Positions 14,882-23,204 of a DNA stretch of 64,000 nt are shown here, piece by piece; position 1 is the first letter of the stretch, and each line of letters opens with the position of its first letter. The stretch spans positions 372,001-436,000 of the forward strand of contig JALQCY010000004.1 in the NCBI GenBank assembly GCA_023241745.1, written 5' to 3'. The DNA is from Isoptericola peretonis (GTDB taxonomy: Bacteria; Actinomycetota; Actinomycetes; Actinomycetales; Cellulomonadaceae). The notes below the pieces were generated by a model. The model was given only the letters and a program-made list of their open reading frames with translations. It searched no databases and had not been told where the DNA came from. The translations under genes and the position numbers were made by a program.

Positions 14882-17038
14882 GTGACGCTGACCGCGACCG
14901 ACGTCGCGACGGCGGGGGCCGGCACGCCGGAGGCGCGGCACGCCCGCACGGCGGGAGGAGCGGCCGGGGGTGCACCGCGACGCTTCCTGCCCGAGGTGCA
15001 GGCGCTGCGCGCCCTGGCCGTCGCGCTCGTCGTCGTCTACCACGTCCGGCCGGACCTGCTGCCCGGGGGCTTCATCGGCGTCGACGTCTTCTTCGTGATC
15101 TCCGGCTACCTCATCACCGGGCACATGCTCCGCGAGGTGCGGACCTCCGGACGGCTGTCGCTCGCGCGGTTCTGGGCGGCCCGGGCCCGCCGGATCCTGC
15201 CCGCGGGCCTGGTGGTGCTCGCGTTCGTCGCCCTCACCTGCACGCTCGTGCTGCCCGCGAGCGAGTGGGCGCAGGTGCAGCGGCAGCTCCTCGCGTCCGT
15301 CCTGTACGTGGAGAACTGGGCGCTCGCGTCCGACTCGGTCGACTACCTCGCCGCGGAGAACGCGGCCGCGCCCGTCCAGCACTACTGGTCCCTGGCCGTG
15401 GAGGAGCAGTTCTACCTCCTGTGGCCGCTCGTGCTGGTCGGCGTCGTGCAGGTCGCGCGCCGCGTCCGGGCCCGCGCGTCGGGCGCGTCGCCCGGGGACC
15501 GGCTGCCGGGCCGGCTCCTCCTGCTGGTGTTCGGCGTCCTGGTGGCCGCGTCGTTCGTCTGGAACGTGACCGCGGTGCGCGGCGGTGACGCCGCGGCGTA
15601 CTTCGCGACGACGACCCGGCTGTGGGAGCTCGGGGTCGGGGGGCTCCTCGCGCTGCTCGTGCGGTACACGCCCCGCTTCGCCGCGGCACGCTCGGCCGCG
15701 GCCCTCGCCGGGGTCGCCGCGATCGTCGTGGGGGCGTTCGCCATCGACGGCGCGACGCCGTACCCAGGGTGGGCGGCGCTGGTCCCCGTGCTCGGGACGG
15801 CGCTGGTGGTGGCCGCGGGCCGCACCACCGGGCCGGTCTCGCTCACCGGCGTCGTCGACCTGCGGCCCGTGCAGTGGCTCGGCGACGTGTCCTACTCCGT
15901 CTACCTCTGGCACTTCCCCCTCGTGGTGTACGCCCTGGCGCGCGCGGGACGCCCGCCGACCGCCCTCGAGGCGGCGGGTCTCGTCGGGCTGACGCTCGGG
16001 CTCGCCGCCCTGAGCCACCGGTACGTCGAGCGCCCCTTCCGTCGTCGCCGGGTGCCCGACCGCGGCACGCTCGTCCTCGCCGCCGTCGCCATGGTGGTCG
16101 TCGCGGCCCTGGCCGGGACGATCGGCCTGCGCGCGGCGGCCGAGCAGGCGCGCTGGGACCGCGCGGCGGGGCAGGTCGTCGTCGCCGACGGTTCCGGCTT
16201 CGGTGCGGAGGCGACGAGCGACGGCGCCGTGCCGCCGTTCGTCGACGACGTGCGCGTGGTGGTCCCGGCACCGACGGAGGTGCAGGACGACGCCGTCACG
16301 GCCTTCGACGAGCAGTCGTGCTCCGCGCGCAAGGACGACCCCCTGGAGCCGCGCACGTGCGAGCTGGGCGACCCCGACGGGCGGGTCACCGTCGCCCTCG
16401 TCGGCGACTCGCACGCGCGCATGCTCGGCAGCCCGGTGGCGCGGCTCGCCGAGGACCGGGGCTGGCGCCTCGTGACGTTCCTGCGCGACTCGTGCCCGTT
16501 CTCCGCCGAGCCGCGCACCGTGCCCGAGGGACCGACGTGCGTGGCCGCGAACGCGGTGACCCTCGAGCGGCTCGTCGAGCTGGCGCCGGACGCCGTCGTC
16601 ACGGTCGCGTACGGCGGCTCCCGGTATCGCGACCCGGGCACGGGGGAACGACCCGGCGTGCGAGGCACGGCGGACGTGTGGCGGGAGCTGGAGGAGGCCG
16701 GGATCCAGGTGTACGCCGTGAAGGACGCGCCGCAGCCCGACCCCTTCGTGGTGCGGTGCGTCGCCGCGGCCGCCGAGGACCCCGCCGACGTCGGGGACCT
16801 CGACGGCTGCGCCGTACCGCGCGAGCGGGCACTGGTGGGTCGCGACCTCGTGGACGCCGCGGCCGAGCGGGTGCCCGGCGTGGACGTCGTCGACCTCACC
16901 GACCGGTACTGCGGGGCGGAATCCTGCCCGGCGGTGATCGGGAACGTCATGGTCTACCGGGACACGAACCACGTCACCGACACGTACGCGCGGTCCCTGG
17001 CCCCGTTCCTGGCGGGGGCGATCCCCGCCGAGCCGTAG
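14882..17038 (+). CDS. OafA-type acyltransferase with C-terminal SGNH domain
   Basis: A 718-residue membrane O-acyltransferase. The acyltransferase-3 domain (about residues 35-385) opens with FLPEVQALRALAVALVVVYH, contains GGFIGVDVFFVISGYLIT and the VEEQFYLLWPL motif, and has about ten hydrophobic helices. A final helix at about 400 leads to an SGNH-type domain: ALVGDSHARM (nucleophile Ser block) and DTNHVTDTYAR near the end. Relatives O-acetylate surface polysaccharides, moving the acyl group across the membrane to the outer SGNH domain. The start is GTG at 14882, 8 nt after the upstream stop; GTG at 14879 is equally possible. It probably belongs to the operon starting at 11086. Confidence 0.88.
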   Translation: MTLTATDVATAGAGTPEARHARTAGGAAGGAPRRFLPEVQALRALAVALVVVYHVRPDLLPGGFIGVDVFFVISGYLITGHMLREVRTSGRLSLARFWAARARRILPAGLVVLAFVALTCTLVLPASEWAQVQRQLLASVLYVENWALASDSVDYLAAENAAAPVQHYWSLAVEEQFYLLWPLVLVGVVQVARRVRARASGASPGDRLPGRLLLLVFGVLVAASFVWNVTAVRGGDAAAYFATTTRLWELGVGGLLALLVRYTPRFAAARSAAALAGVAAIVVGAFAIDGATPYPGWAALVPVLGTALVVAAGRTTGPVSLTGVVDLRPVQWLGDVSYSVYLWHFPLVVYALARAGRPPTALEAAGLVGLTLGLAALSHRYVERPFRRRRVPDRGTLVLAAVAMVVVAALAGTIGLRAAAEQARWDRAAGQVVVADGSGFGAEATSDGAVPPFVDDVRVVVPAPTEVQDDAVTAFDEQSCSARKDDPLEPRTCELGDPDGRVTVALVGDSHARMLGSPVARLAEDRGWRLVTFLRDSCPFSAEPRTVPEGPTCVAANAVTLERLVELAPDAVVTVAYGGSRYRDPGTGERPGVRGTADVWRELEEAGIQVYAVKDAPQPDPFVVRCVAAAAEDPADVGDLDGCAVPRERALVGRDLVDAAAERVPGVDVVDLTDRYCGAESCPAVIGNVMVYRDTNHVTDTYARSLAPFLAGAIPAEP

Positions 17039-17045
17039 GGGTTCC

Positions 17046-17085
17046 GGGCCGGCTGGGCGAACGCGCACGGAGCACTCCGTGGCCC
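17046..17085 (+). terminator. Possible terminator after the acyltransferase gene
   Basis: A nested inverted repeat: inner CACGGAG-CA-CTCCGTG (17066-17081), with outer GGGCC/GGCCC arms, 8 nt after the stop. It could also act as an operator, because the next promoter lies about 70 nt further on. Confidence 0.35.
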
Positions 17086-17090
17086 GCGGA

Positions 17091-17103
17091 TGAACAGTCG
17101 ATG
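17091..17103 (+). promoter_or_regulatory. Shared upstream motif TGAACAGTCGATG, copy 2
   Basis: Differs at one base from the copy at 10966-10978. Located 63 nt before the pyruvyltransferase start at 17167. Confidence 0.35.
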
Positions 17104-17118
17104 AGCAACCGGTGATCT

Positions 17119-17133
17119 GGCCGGATTCCGGCC
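17119..17133 (+). promoter_or_regulatory. Perfect palindrome, candidate operator overlapping a promoter
   Basis: GGCCGGATTCCGGCC is an uninterrupted 7+1+7 palindrome. It abuts a weak -35 (TTGCGG, 17134-17139) and lies 21 nt upstream of the TACGCT -10 box, the typical place for a repressor or activator site. Confidence 0.45.
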
Positions 17134-17154
17134 TTGCGGCGGCCATCCGGTGCT

Positions 17155-17160
17155 TACGCT
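17155..17160 (+). promoter_or_regulatory. -10 box (TACGCT) of a leaderless promoter for the pyruvyltransferase gene
   Basis: TACGCT, 6 nt (CGCGCC), then GTG at 17167. A weak -35 (TTGCGG) lies 15 nt upstream. Confidence 0.55.
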
Positions 17161-17166
17161 CGCGCC

Positions 17167-18594
17167 GTGCCGACATACGACGCCGACGCGCGACCCACCC
17201 CCGGCGACCCCCGTCCCGGGCGGCGCCTGCGCCTGTTCCACTTCGACATCAAGACGTACGGGAACTACGGCGACACCCTCCTGTTCGAGGCCGTCCGACA
17301 GACCTTCGAGGGCTTCGCCGGCGGCGCGGCGTTCGAGGTCGCCGGGAGCCGGTCGCTGCGCGACCCGGTGGGCCCGAAGCTGGTGGACCACATCAACGAG
17401 CACTACGACGCCGTGGTCGTGGGCGGCGGCGGCCTGTTCCTGCGGGACACCAACGCGAACGCGCGCTCCGGGTGGCAGTGGAACATCTCCCTGGAGCAGC
17501 TGCGCCGCCTCGAGGTGCCGATCGTCGTCTTCGCCGTGGGGAACAACCGGTTCATCGACCAGGCGGACTTCGCGGAGCCGTTCCGCGAGCACCTCAACCT
17601 GACCCTCGACAAGTCGGTGTTCTTCGGCCTGCGCAACCACGGCTCGGTGCGCACCATCCGCGAGTACGTGGACCATGACCCGCAGCGCGTGGAGTACCAG
17701 CCGTGCCCGACGACGATCTCGTCCTACCTCTTCCCCGACCTGTACCGCGAGCGCCTCGACGACGGTGACGGCAGGGTGCTCGCCGTCGAGTCGATCATCG
17801 GCAAGCGGCAGATCGCGGCAGGCTTCGACCGGACCCGGATCTACGCCGACCAGGCGGACGTGCTCGCGCGCCTGCGGGGCGAGGGGTGGCGGCTGGTCAG
17901 CGTCCCGCACGCGCGGGCGGACATGCTGTTCGCCGACCTGCTGCGCGAGCGCGGGCTGGTCGACTCCGAGCGTGTGCTGTGGGGGAGCCGGGACGTGCTG
18001 TTCCGGGGGGTGGCGGACCTCGCCGACCTGCCGGTGATCCTCGGCACCCGCGGCCATGCGCAGATGGTGCCGTTCGGGATGGGCACGATCCCGCTGTCGC
18101 TCCACGTGCACCACAAGACCCGCTACTTCGCGACCGACCTCGGGCACCCCGAGTGGGCGCTCGACCCGCGGGTCGAGTCGTTCACCGACGACCTGTACCG
18201 CACCGTCCACGACGTCACGGAGCGCCGTGGCGAGCTGCGCGCCGAGCTCGCCGCGACCCGCGAGCGCCTGTACGACACGACGCTCGCCAACCTCGCCACG
18301 ATCTACGAGCGCCTCACCGGCGCCGCCGTCCCGCCGTCCTTCACCCCGCTGACGCCGAAGGAGCGACGCCTCGCCGCGCGCACCTACGACGTGTCGCTGG
18401 AGAAGGCGCGGGCCGAGGAGCGCCTGCGGACCACGGAGGCCCGGCTCGGGGAGAAGGACGCGCAGCTCCGCAGCCTCGGCGCCGAGGTCGAGCAGTCGCG
18501 CGCGACGCTGCGCACCGTGCGCGCCTCCCTCGCGCGCGGCTCGCTCGTCTCGCGCGCCGCCGACCGGGCGCGCCGCCTCGTGCGCCCCCGCTGA
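17167..18594 (+). CDS. Polysaccharide pyruvyl transferase family protein
   Basis: A 475-residue protein of the CsaB/WcaK pyruvyltransferase type. Seen: FHFDIKTYGNYGDTLLFEAV (about residue 22 on), VVVGGGGLFLRDTNANARSG, FFGLRNHGSVR, YQPCPTT, and the C-terminal block ILGTRGHAQMVPFGMGTIPLSL. The last ~70 residues form a charged coiled coil (EKARAEERLRTTEARLGEK) and a basic tail, beyond the usual domain; this may mediate oligomerisation or membrane association. It is closely similar in layout to the C-terminal domain of the fusion at 12507. The GTG at 17167 is chosen over an upstream in-frame ATG (17134) because it fits the leaderless promoter. It probably adds a pyruvate ketal to a glycan of this cluster. 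Confidence 0.85.
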   Translation: MPTYDADARPTPGDPRPGRRLRLFHFDIKTYGNYGDTLLFEAVRQTFEGFAGGAAFEVAGSRSLRDPVGPKLVDHINEHYDAVVVGGGGLFLRDTNANARSGWQWNISLEQLRRLEVPIVVFAVGNNRFIDQADFAEPFREHLNLTLDKSVFFGLRNHGSVRTIREYVDHDPQRVEYQPCPTTISSYLFPDLYRERLDDGDGRVLAVESIIGKRQIAAGFDRTRIYADQADVLARLRGEGWRLVSVPHARADMLFADLLRERGLVDSERVLWGSRDVLFRGVADLADLPVILGTRGHAQMVPFGMGTIPLSLHVHHKTRYFATDLGHPEWALDPRVESFTDDLYRTVHDVTERRGELRAELAATRERLYDTTLANLATIYERLTGAAVPPSFTPLTPKERRLAARTYDVSLEKARAEERLRTTEARLGEKDAQLRSLGAEVEQSRATLRTVRASLARGSLVSRAADRARRLVRPR

Positions 18595-18635
18595 ACCGCA
18601 CCACCCGCACCGCCCGCACCGTCCCGTACCACCCG

Positions 18636-18642
18636 ACAGGAG
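18636..18642 (+). promoter_or_regulatory. Ribosome binding site for the GT42-GT8 gene
   Basis: ACAGGAG, 8 nt before the ATG at 18651. It decides the start inside a frame that is open far upstream. Confidence 0.6.
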
Positions 18643-18650
18643 CCCACCTC

Positions 18651-20573
18651 ATGCCCACCATGCGGAGCGTCCCGCTCGGCCGCGAGCCGGGCGACGCGGA
18701 GATCGCGTCGTTCGCCGGCCTCACGGACCGGCCCCTGCTGATCGTCGGGAACGGCCCCTCGTCGGCGATGCCGCCCTACCGGCGCATCCCCGCGGACGCG
18801 GTCGTCTTCCGGATGAACTGGTTCTTCCTGGAGAGCAACTACCACTTCGGCGACCGCGTCGACGCCTGGTTCAGCGCCGTCCCGCACGAGCAGCTCGAGA
18901 AGCGCCTCCAGGACGAGATCCGGTCGGGCCGCTACGACGTGCACCGGGTGCTGTCGCCCATGCGGCACGCCGCCCACCGGGACGGGGACAGGTACGGCCT
19001 GGAGCCGCTGGTCGACGTCCAGGAGCTGGACTCGTGGGCGGTGCCCGCCCGCAACGCGCGTCTCGCGCGGCACTTCATGAGCCGCCCCGGGCTGCCCACG
19101 ACGGGGATGCAGGCCCTGGCGTTCGGCCTCGGGGTCGGGTTCCGGGAGGTGTACCTGGCCGGCATCGACCTGTACGAGTCCAAGGACGCGCGCTACGGCT
19201 ACACGATGCCGCAGGTGGCCGAGCTGGGCCTGCAGGCCAAGGACGCGGCTCCCGGGTACGAGGCCGCGCACGGGCTCGACACCGACCTCGCGTTCCTGCG
19301 CTCGTGCCTGGCCGCGTACCCCGACGCCGCCGTCCGGTCGGTGAGCCAGTCGGAGATGCTGCACCTGTACGTGCCGCCGGCCGAGGACCTGCCGGCGGAC
19401 CGCCCGCACCTCGGACCGGGGGACGGGTCGAGCGTCGCCGCCACGAAGGACACGGTGGAGGTCGAGCTCCCGGCCGCGGGCGGGGTGCAGGCCCTCACCG
19501 TGCCGAAGGTCGACGGGCCGCTGTGGAAGGAGGTCGACGGCCGCCGCTGCGCGTTCGTCACCGTGGTCTCGGGGTCGTACCACCACGGGGCGCGCGCCCT
19601 CGCGAACTCCCTGCGCCGGGTCACGGACGTGCCGCTGGTCGCGCTGTGCACCCCGGACGCCGACAAGGCGGCGCTCGCGGCGAGCGGCATCCTCACGCTC
19701 GACGTGCCGCCGATCGCCAACCCGGTGCTGCGCCGGAACGGGGCCGCCGCCGGTCCGCCGAAGGTGCAGGAGCGGTTCGCCGCCACCTACACCAAGCTGC
19801 ACGTCTTCCGGCTCGACTTCCTCGACCGCGCGGTCTACGTCGACAGCGACGCCGTCGTGCGGAAGAACATCGACGACCTGTTCGCCGGCGACGACTTCGC
19901 CGCGGTGCCCGACGCCGGTCTCGACGCGCCCGACCCCGACGTCTTCAACTCGGGCGTCTTCGCCTTCACGCCGTCCTACCGGACCTTCGAGTCGATGATG
20001 TCCCGCCTGGCGCACACGCCGTCGTACGACGGCGGGGACCAGGGCTTCCTCAACGTCTTCTTCGACACCTGGCGCGTGCTGCCGCCCGAGGACAACACCA
20101 CCAAGCGGATCTTCTCCCACCACCCGGCCCTCTTCCACGACGAGGACGTGCGCGTGCTGCACTACGTGGGGAAGAAGCCGTGGGAGCCGACGGGCGGCGA
20201 CGACCGGTACGACGCGCTCGACGTCGAGTGGCTCGACCACCTCACCGACACCGAGAAGAACGAGCTGATCCGCGACCTGCGGCGCCAGACGGACCTGTCG
20301 ACCACGACGGCCGAGGCGCCCGCCGAGGTGCTGCGGGCGGCGAAGGCGCACCTGGCGCAGGGGCGGGCCGAGCACGCCGCCCGCCTGTTGGCCGACACCG
20401 GGCGCAAGCGCCGCCTGACCACCGCCGAGCAGCGCCAGCTCGCGGTCGCGAACATGCGGCTCGGGCGCCGGCGCGAGGCGCTGCGCACCCTGGAGCGGGC
20501 GAAGGGACCGATCGCGACCGCCGCCGTGGGCAGCGGCATCCTCGCGCAGTACTACCGGAACCGGAGGAAGTGA
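18651..20573 (+). CDS. GT42-like sialyltransferase fused to a GT8 glycosyltransferase
   Basis: A 640-residue fusion. Residues ~25-250 resemble Campylobacter CstII-type sialyltransferases (GT42): LLIVGNGPSSAMPPYRRIP, AVVFRMNWFFLESNYHFGDR, VDAWFSAVPHEQ, then PTTGMQALAFG and VYLAGIDLYES. Residues ~300-525 are GT8: FVTVVSGSYHHGARALANSL, YTKLHVFRLDFLDRAVYVDS with a DxD at about 398-400, FNSGVFAF, GGDQGFLNVFF and HYVGKKPWEP. A helical tail follows. It could add a nonulosonic acid and a hexose in succession. The donor may come from the CMP-nonulosonate enzyme at 32923. It lies 3 nt from the next start codon, so both are one operon. Confidence 0.8.
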   Translation: MPTMRSVPLGREPGDAEIASFAGLTDRPLLIVGNGPSSAMPPYRRIPADAVVFRMNWFFLESNYHFGDRVDAWFSAVPHEQLEKRLQDEIRSGRYDVHRVLSPMRHAAHRDGDRYGLEPLVDVQELDSWAVPARNARLARHFMSRPGLPTTGMQALAFGLGVGFREVYLAGIDLYESKDARYGYTMPQVAELGLQAKDAAPGYEAAHGLDTDLAFLRSCLAAYPDAAVRSVSQSEMLHLYVPPAEDLPADRPHLGPGDGSSVAATKDTVEVELPAAGGVQALTVPKVDGPLWKEVDGRRCAFVTVVSGSYHHGARALANSLRRVTDVPLVALCTPDADKAALAASGILTLDVPPIANPVLRRNGAAAGPPKVQERFAATYTKLHVFRLDFLDRAVYVDSDAVVRKNIDDLFAGDDFAAVPDAGLDAPDPDVFNSGVFAFTPSYRTFESMMSRLAHTPSYDGGDQGFLNVFFDTWRVLPPEDNTTKRIFSHHPALFHDEDVRVLHYVGKKPWEPTGGDDRYDALDVEWLDHLTDTEKNELIRDLRRQTDLSTTTAEAPAEVLRAAKAHLAQGRAEHAARLLADTGRKRRLTTAEQRQLAVANMRLGRRREALRTLERAKGPIATAAVGSGILAQYYRNRRK

Positions 20574-20575
20574 CG

Positions 20576-21673
20576 ATGGTCCGCTGGCTCACGCCCTCGA
20601 AGGCGGCCCGCCGGGTCCGCAGCGCCGCCGAGGAGCACCTGCCGCCGCACCTCGGGCCCGCCCTGCTCACCCGGGACTGGGAGACGCTGGCCGCGCACGC
20701 GGGCACGACGTCGAAGGACGCGCGCCTCGCCGGCGCGCTCGTGGGCCTGCGGGACGGCGAGGACGCCGCCGTGGTCGCCGGCCTGCCCGAGGAACCGGGG
20801 GAGGCGCTGCGGTACCTGGGCGACGTCGCCCGCTGGCGCCTCGGCACGCTGGCCGACGCGCGCGGCGCCGCGTTCGCCGAGGCGTTCGGGCGGCTGCACG
20901 CCGACGACCTGGTGACGGTCGCGACGATCCAGAAGTCCGGCACGCACTGGATGCGGTTCTTCCTCACCAACTACGCGCGGGCGCTCGCCGACCCCGCCGT
21001 CCGGAACCCGATCTCCTACCCCCAGCTGCTGCACGAGTTCTACGGCAACAACCGGTGGCAGGTGTTCCGCGGGGCGGAGCCGTACCGCGAGCCCAGCACG
21101 CTGCTGGCGGCGCACGGGGTCTCCGACGTGACGATGCAGCACTTCCGGCACGACGTCGACCCGTTCGTCGTCACCCCGGGCCGCAAGATCATGCTGTACC
21201 GCAACCCGCTCGACTACGTCGTGTCGCTGTTCCACTACACGATCAAGCAGCGGCCGCAGCACCGGGACAAGGCGGAGCACCCCCGCGACGTCCTCGAGCA
21301 GATGCTCGGGACGTACGCGCTGCACTACCTGACCCTCGACAGCTATCGCGGGGACCCGGACGTGCACGTCGCGTCCTACGAGGCGCTCAAGGCGGACCCG
21401 GGGGCACGGTTCCGCGACGTGGTGCGCTTCCTCGGGCTGCCGCTCGTCGACGACGCCGTCGACGTCGCCCTCGCCCTGTCGGACATCTCCACCGTCCGCG
21501 CCATGGAGGAGCGGACGGGCCGGTCGATGGTCGTGAAGCTGGACGGCTACTTCACGCGGGACGGCTCGATCGGGCAGTGGAAGGAGTTCCTGGACGACGC
21601 CGACGTCGAGCTGGCCCGGCGTACGCTCGCGGCGCACGGCGTCGACCTCGGCGACTTCACCGTCGACGGCTGA
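20576..21673 (+). CDS. PAPS-dependent sulfotransferase domain protein
   Basis: A 365-residue protein with a ~110-residue N-terminal extension and a sulfotransferase_1-type domain. Seen: the 5'-phosphosulfate-binding loop TIQKSGTHWMRFF (about 117-129), the 3'-phosphate-binding motif YRNPLDYVVSLFHY (about 207-220), and a late RDGSIGQWKEFL that matches the conserved C-terminal RKGxxGDWKxxF-type loop. It would transfer sulfate from PAPS to a glycan of this cluster; the sulfate-activation genes at 49.6-55.1 kb could supply PAPS. ATG at 20576 follows GGAGGAAG with good spacing. It ends 3 nt from the stop of the convergent SpoIID gene. Confidence 0.85.
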   Translation: MVRWLTPSKAARRVRSAAEEHLPPHLGPALLTRDWETLAAHAGTTSKDARLAGALVGLRDGEDAAVVAGLPEEPGEALRYLGDVARWRLGTLADARGAAFAEAFGRLHADDLVTVATIQKSGTHWMRFFLTNYARALADPAVRNPISYPQLLHEFYGNNRWQVFRGAEPYREPSTLLAAHGVSDVTMQHFRHDVDPFVVTPGRKIMLYRNPLDYVVSLFHYTIKQRPQHRDKAEHPRDVLEQMLGTYALHYLTLDSYRGDPDVHVASYEALKADPGARFRDVVRFLGLPLVDDAVDVALALSDISTVRAMEERTGRSMVVKLDGYFTRDGSIGQWKEFLDDADVELARRTLAAHGVDLGDFTVDG

Positions 21674-21676
21674 GGC

Positions 21677-23032
21677 TCACGACACCGCGGTGATCTTCGT
21701 GATCCACGCGGCGGGCATCGAGCCCGCCGTGGTGCGGGCGCCGACCTTCGACCGGATCGCGTCGGCCTTGCCGGTCAGGGTGCGGGTCGTCCCGGTCGAC
21801 GACTTCGCCGTGAGCGTCCGCGCCTGGCCGCTCGACCACGTGAGGCTCACCGTGATCGACTGCACGTCCGGCAGCCCGAACAGCGCGCGCGCCTGCGCCT
21901 GCGTGAGCTTGCGCGTCCATGAGGCGTACGAGTTGCCCGGCGCCACCTTGCTGTACGGGTCGGAGACGGACCGCTCGTAGGGGATCCGCGACGACCACAC
22001 GTCCTCGGAGTTCGCCGTCCGTCCTCCGCTCGACGAGTAGTAGTGCGCGGCCACGGCCGTGCCGCCGTAGGTCAGCGCCCGGGCCCGCGTGCGGCTCGAC
22101 GTGGTGGCGTCGACCGCCTTCTTCCACACCTTGCCGTACCTGGCATCCGTCCCCTCGGACTCCTTCTTCCATCCGGTGTAGTGCTGGTCGCGCACGTCGT
22201 CGACGACGTGGCAGCGGCAGTCGGCGTCCACGGGCCGGTTCATCACGTACGAGCGCGCGGTGATCGCCTGCGCGGCCAGCGCGGACAGGCCACCGTTCAG
22301 GCCCCACGACGACGGCATCTCCGCGATGCCGTAGAGGTACTCGGTGTTGAGCAGCACGTCGTTGGTGAGGTTGGGGACGCCGCCGCGGGCGGTCGCGGTG
22401 AGGCGGCCGTGCTTGTAGGAGCCGTGGGCCCCCGCGACGGTCGCGACCGCCGTCTTCCCGGTGGGCTTGTAGTACCGGGTGCCCGACCAGTTGAGGCGCA
22501 GCAGCTGGTCGTAGTACTTCGTGCCGTTGACCGTGATCCGGGACCGGCCGCCGGCCGTGACCGTGACGGCGAAGGTCTCGGTGCCGGAGCCGGTGGCCAG
22601 GGTCTTCCCGTCCTCGTCGGCGAGCCGCCAGTCGCCGCCGCGCACCGTGACCGTGGTCGTCGTCCTCGTGTCGCCGTAGCCCGACCGCCCCGCCGGGTCC
22701 TTGCCGTAGACCTGGACCAGGATGTTGTTCCCGGTGGTGGTCTTCCAGGCCACGTTCGCCCCGGAGTAGTAGTGCTCGAGGATGTCCCAGCTCGCGTTCC
22801 CCCGGCGTGCCATCTCGTACGCGCCGTACTGGGCCATCCCGACGCCGTGGCCGTACCCCGACCCGGCGATCGTGAAGGAGCTGGGCACCGCCGCCTCGGC
22901 GGAGGTCGCGGTGAGCACGCCGCCTCCCGCCACGACCAGCGCGGACGTCGCCGCCGCGACGACGCGGCGCCATCGTCCTCGTGCACCGGACATCGAGCCC
23001 GTGCCGTCTGTGCGCGTGCGGACCTCGGCCAT
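21677..23032 (-). CDS. SpoIID/LytB domain secreted protein
   Basis: A 451-residue exported protein. The signal peptide has an Arg-rich start (RGRWRRVV), a hydrophobic stretch, and a likely cleavage after TSAEA. The mature part begins IAGSGYGHGVGMAQYGAYEM, a motif that in SpoIID lies near the C terminus, so domains may be permuted. It then has the SpoIID core EYLYGIAEMPSSWGLNG-LSALAAQAITARSYV, a Cys pair (DCRCH) and YYSSSGGRTANSEDVW. SpoIID proteins are lytic transglycosylases acting on denuded glycan strands. ATG 23032 is preceded by GGTGGTCAGG; ATG 22993 is an alternative that leaves a tidier signal peptide. It is divergent from the amidase gene, as expected for a LytB/LytC-like pair. Confidence 0.82.
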   Translation of the reverse strand: MAEVRTRTDGTGSMSGARGRWRRVVAAATSALVVAGGGVLTATSAEAAVPSSFTIAGSGYGHGVGMAQYGAYEMARRGNASWDILEHYYSGANVAWKTTTGNNILVQVYGKDPAGRSGYGDTRTTTTVTVRGGDWRLADEDGKTLATGSGTETFAVTVTAGGRSRITVNGTKYYDQLLRLNWSGTRYYKPTGKTAVATVAGAHGSYKHGRLTATARGGVPNLTNDVLLNTEYLYGIAEMPSSWGLNGGLSALAAQAITARSYVMNRPVDADCRCHVVDDVRDQHYTGWKKESEGTDARYGKVWKKAVDATTSSRTRARALTYGGTAVAAHYYSSSGGRTANSEDVWSSRIPYERSVSDPYSKVAPGNSYASWTRKLTQAQARALFGLPDVQSITVSLTWSSGQARTLTAKSSTGTTRTLTGKADAIRSKVGARTTAGSMPAAWITKITAVS

Positions 23033-23204
23033 CCTGACCACCCCCGCGTCCACTGTCCCCCGGGTCGGCGCGGCCAGCATCCGGAAGCGGGGCGCCCGCT
23101 CGGCGTGCCGGGTCTGCCCGCACTGCCTATCGTCGTGCGGGTCAGATGCCCGGCGCGACGATGCGCCTCCACGATGGACCAGAGCCGGACGAGCGGAGAC
23201 GAGC

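Noticed and set aside
21677..23032. Evidence for endospore formation
   Set aside because: SpoIID/LytB domain proteins are common in non-sporulating actinobacteria, and no other sporulation gene is present.
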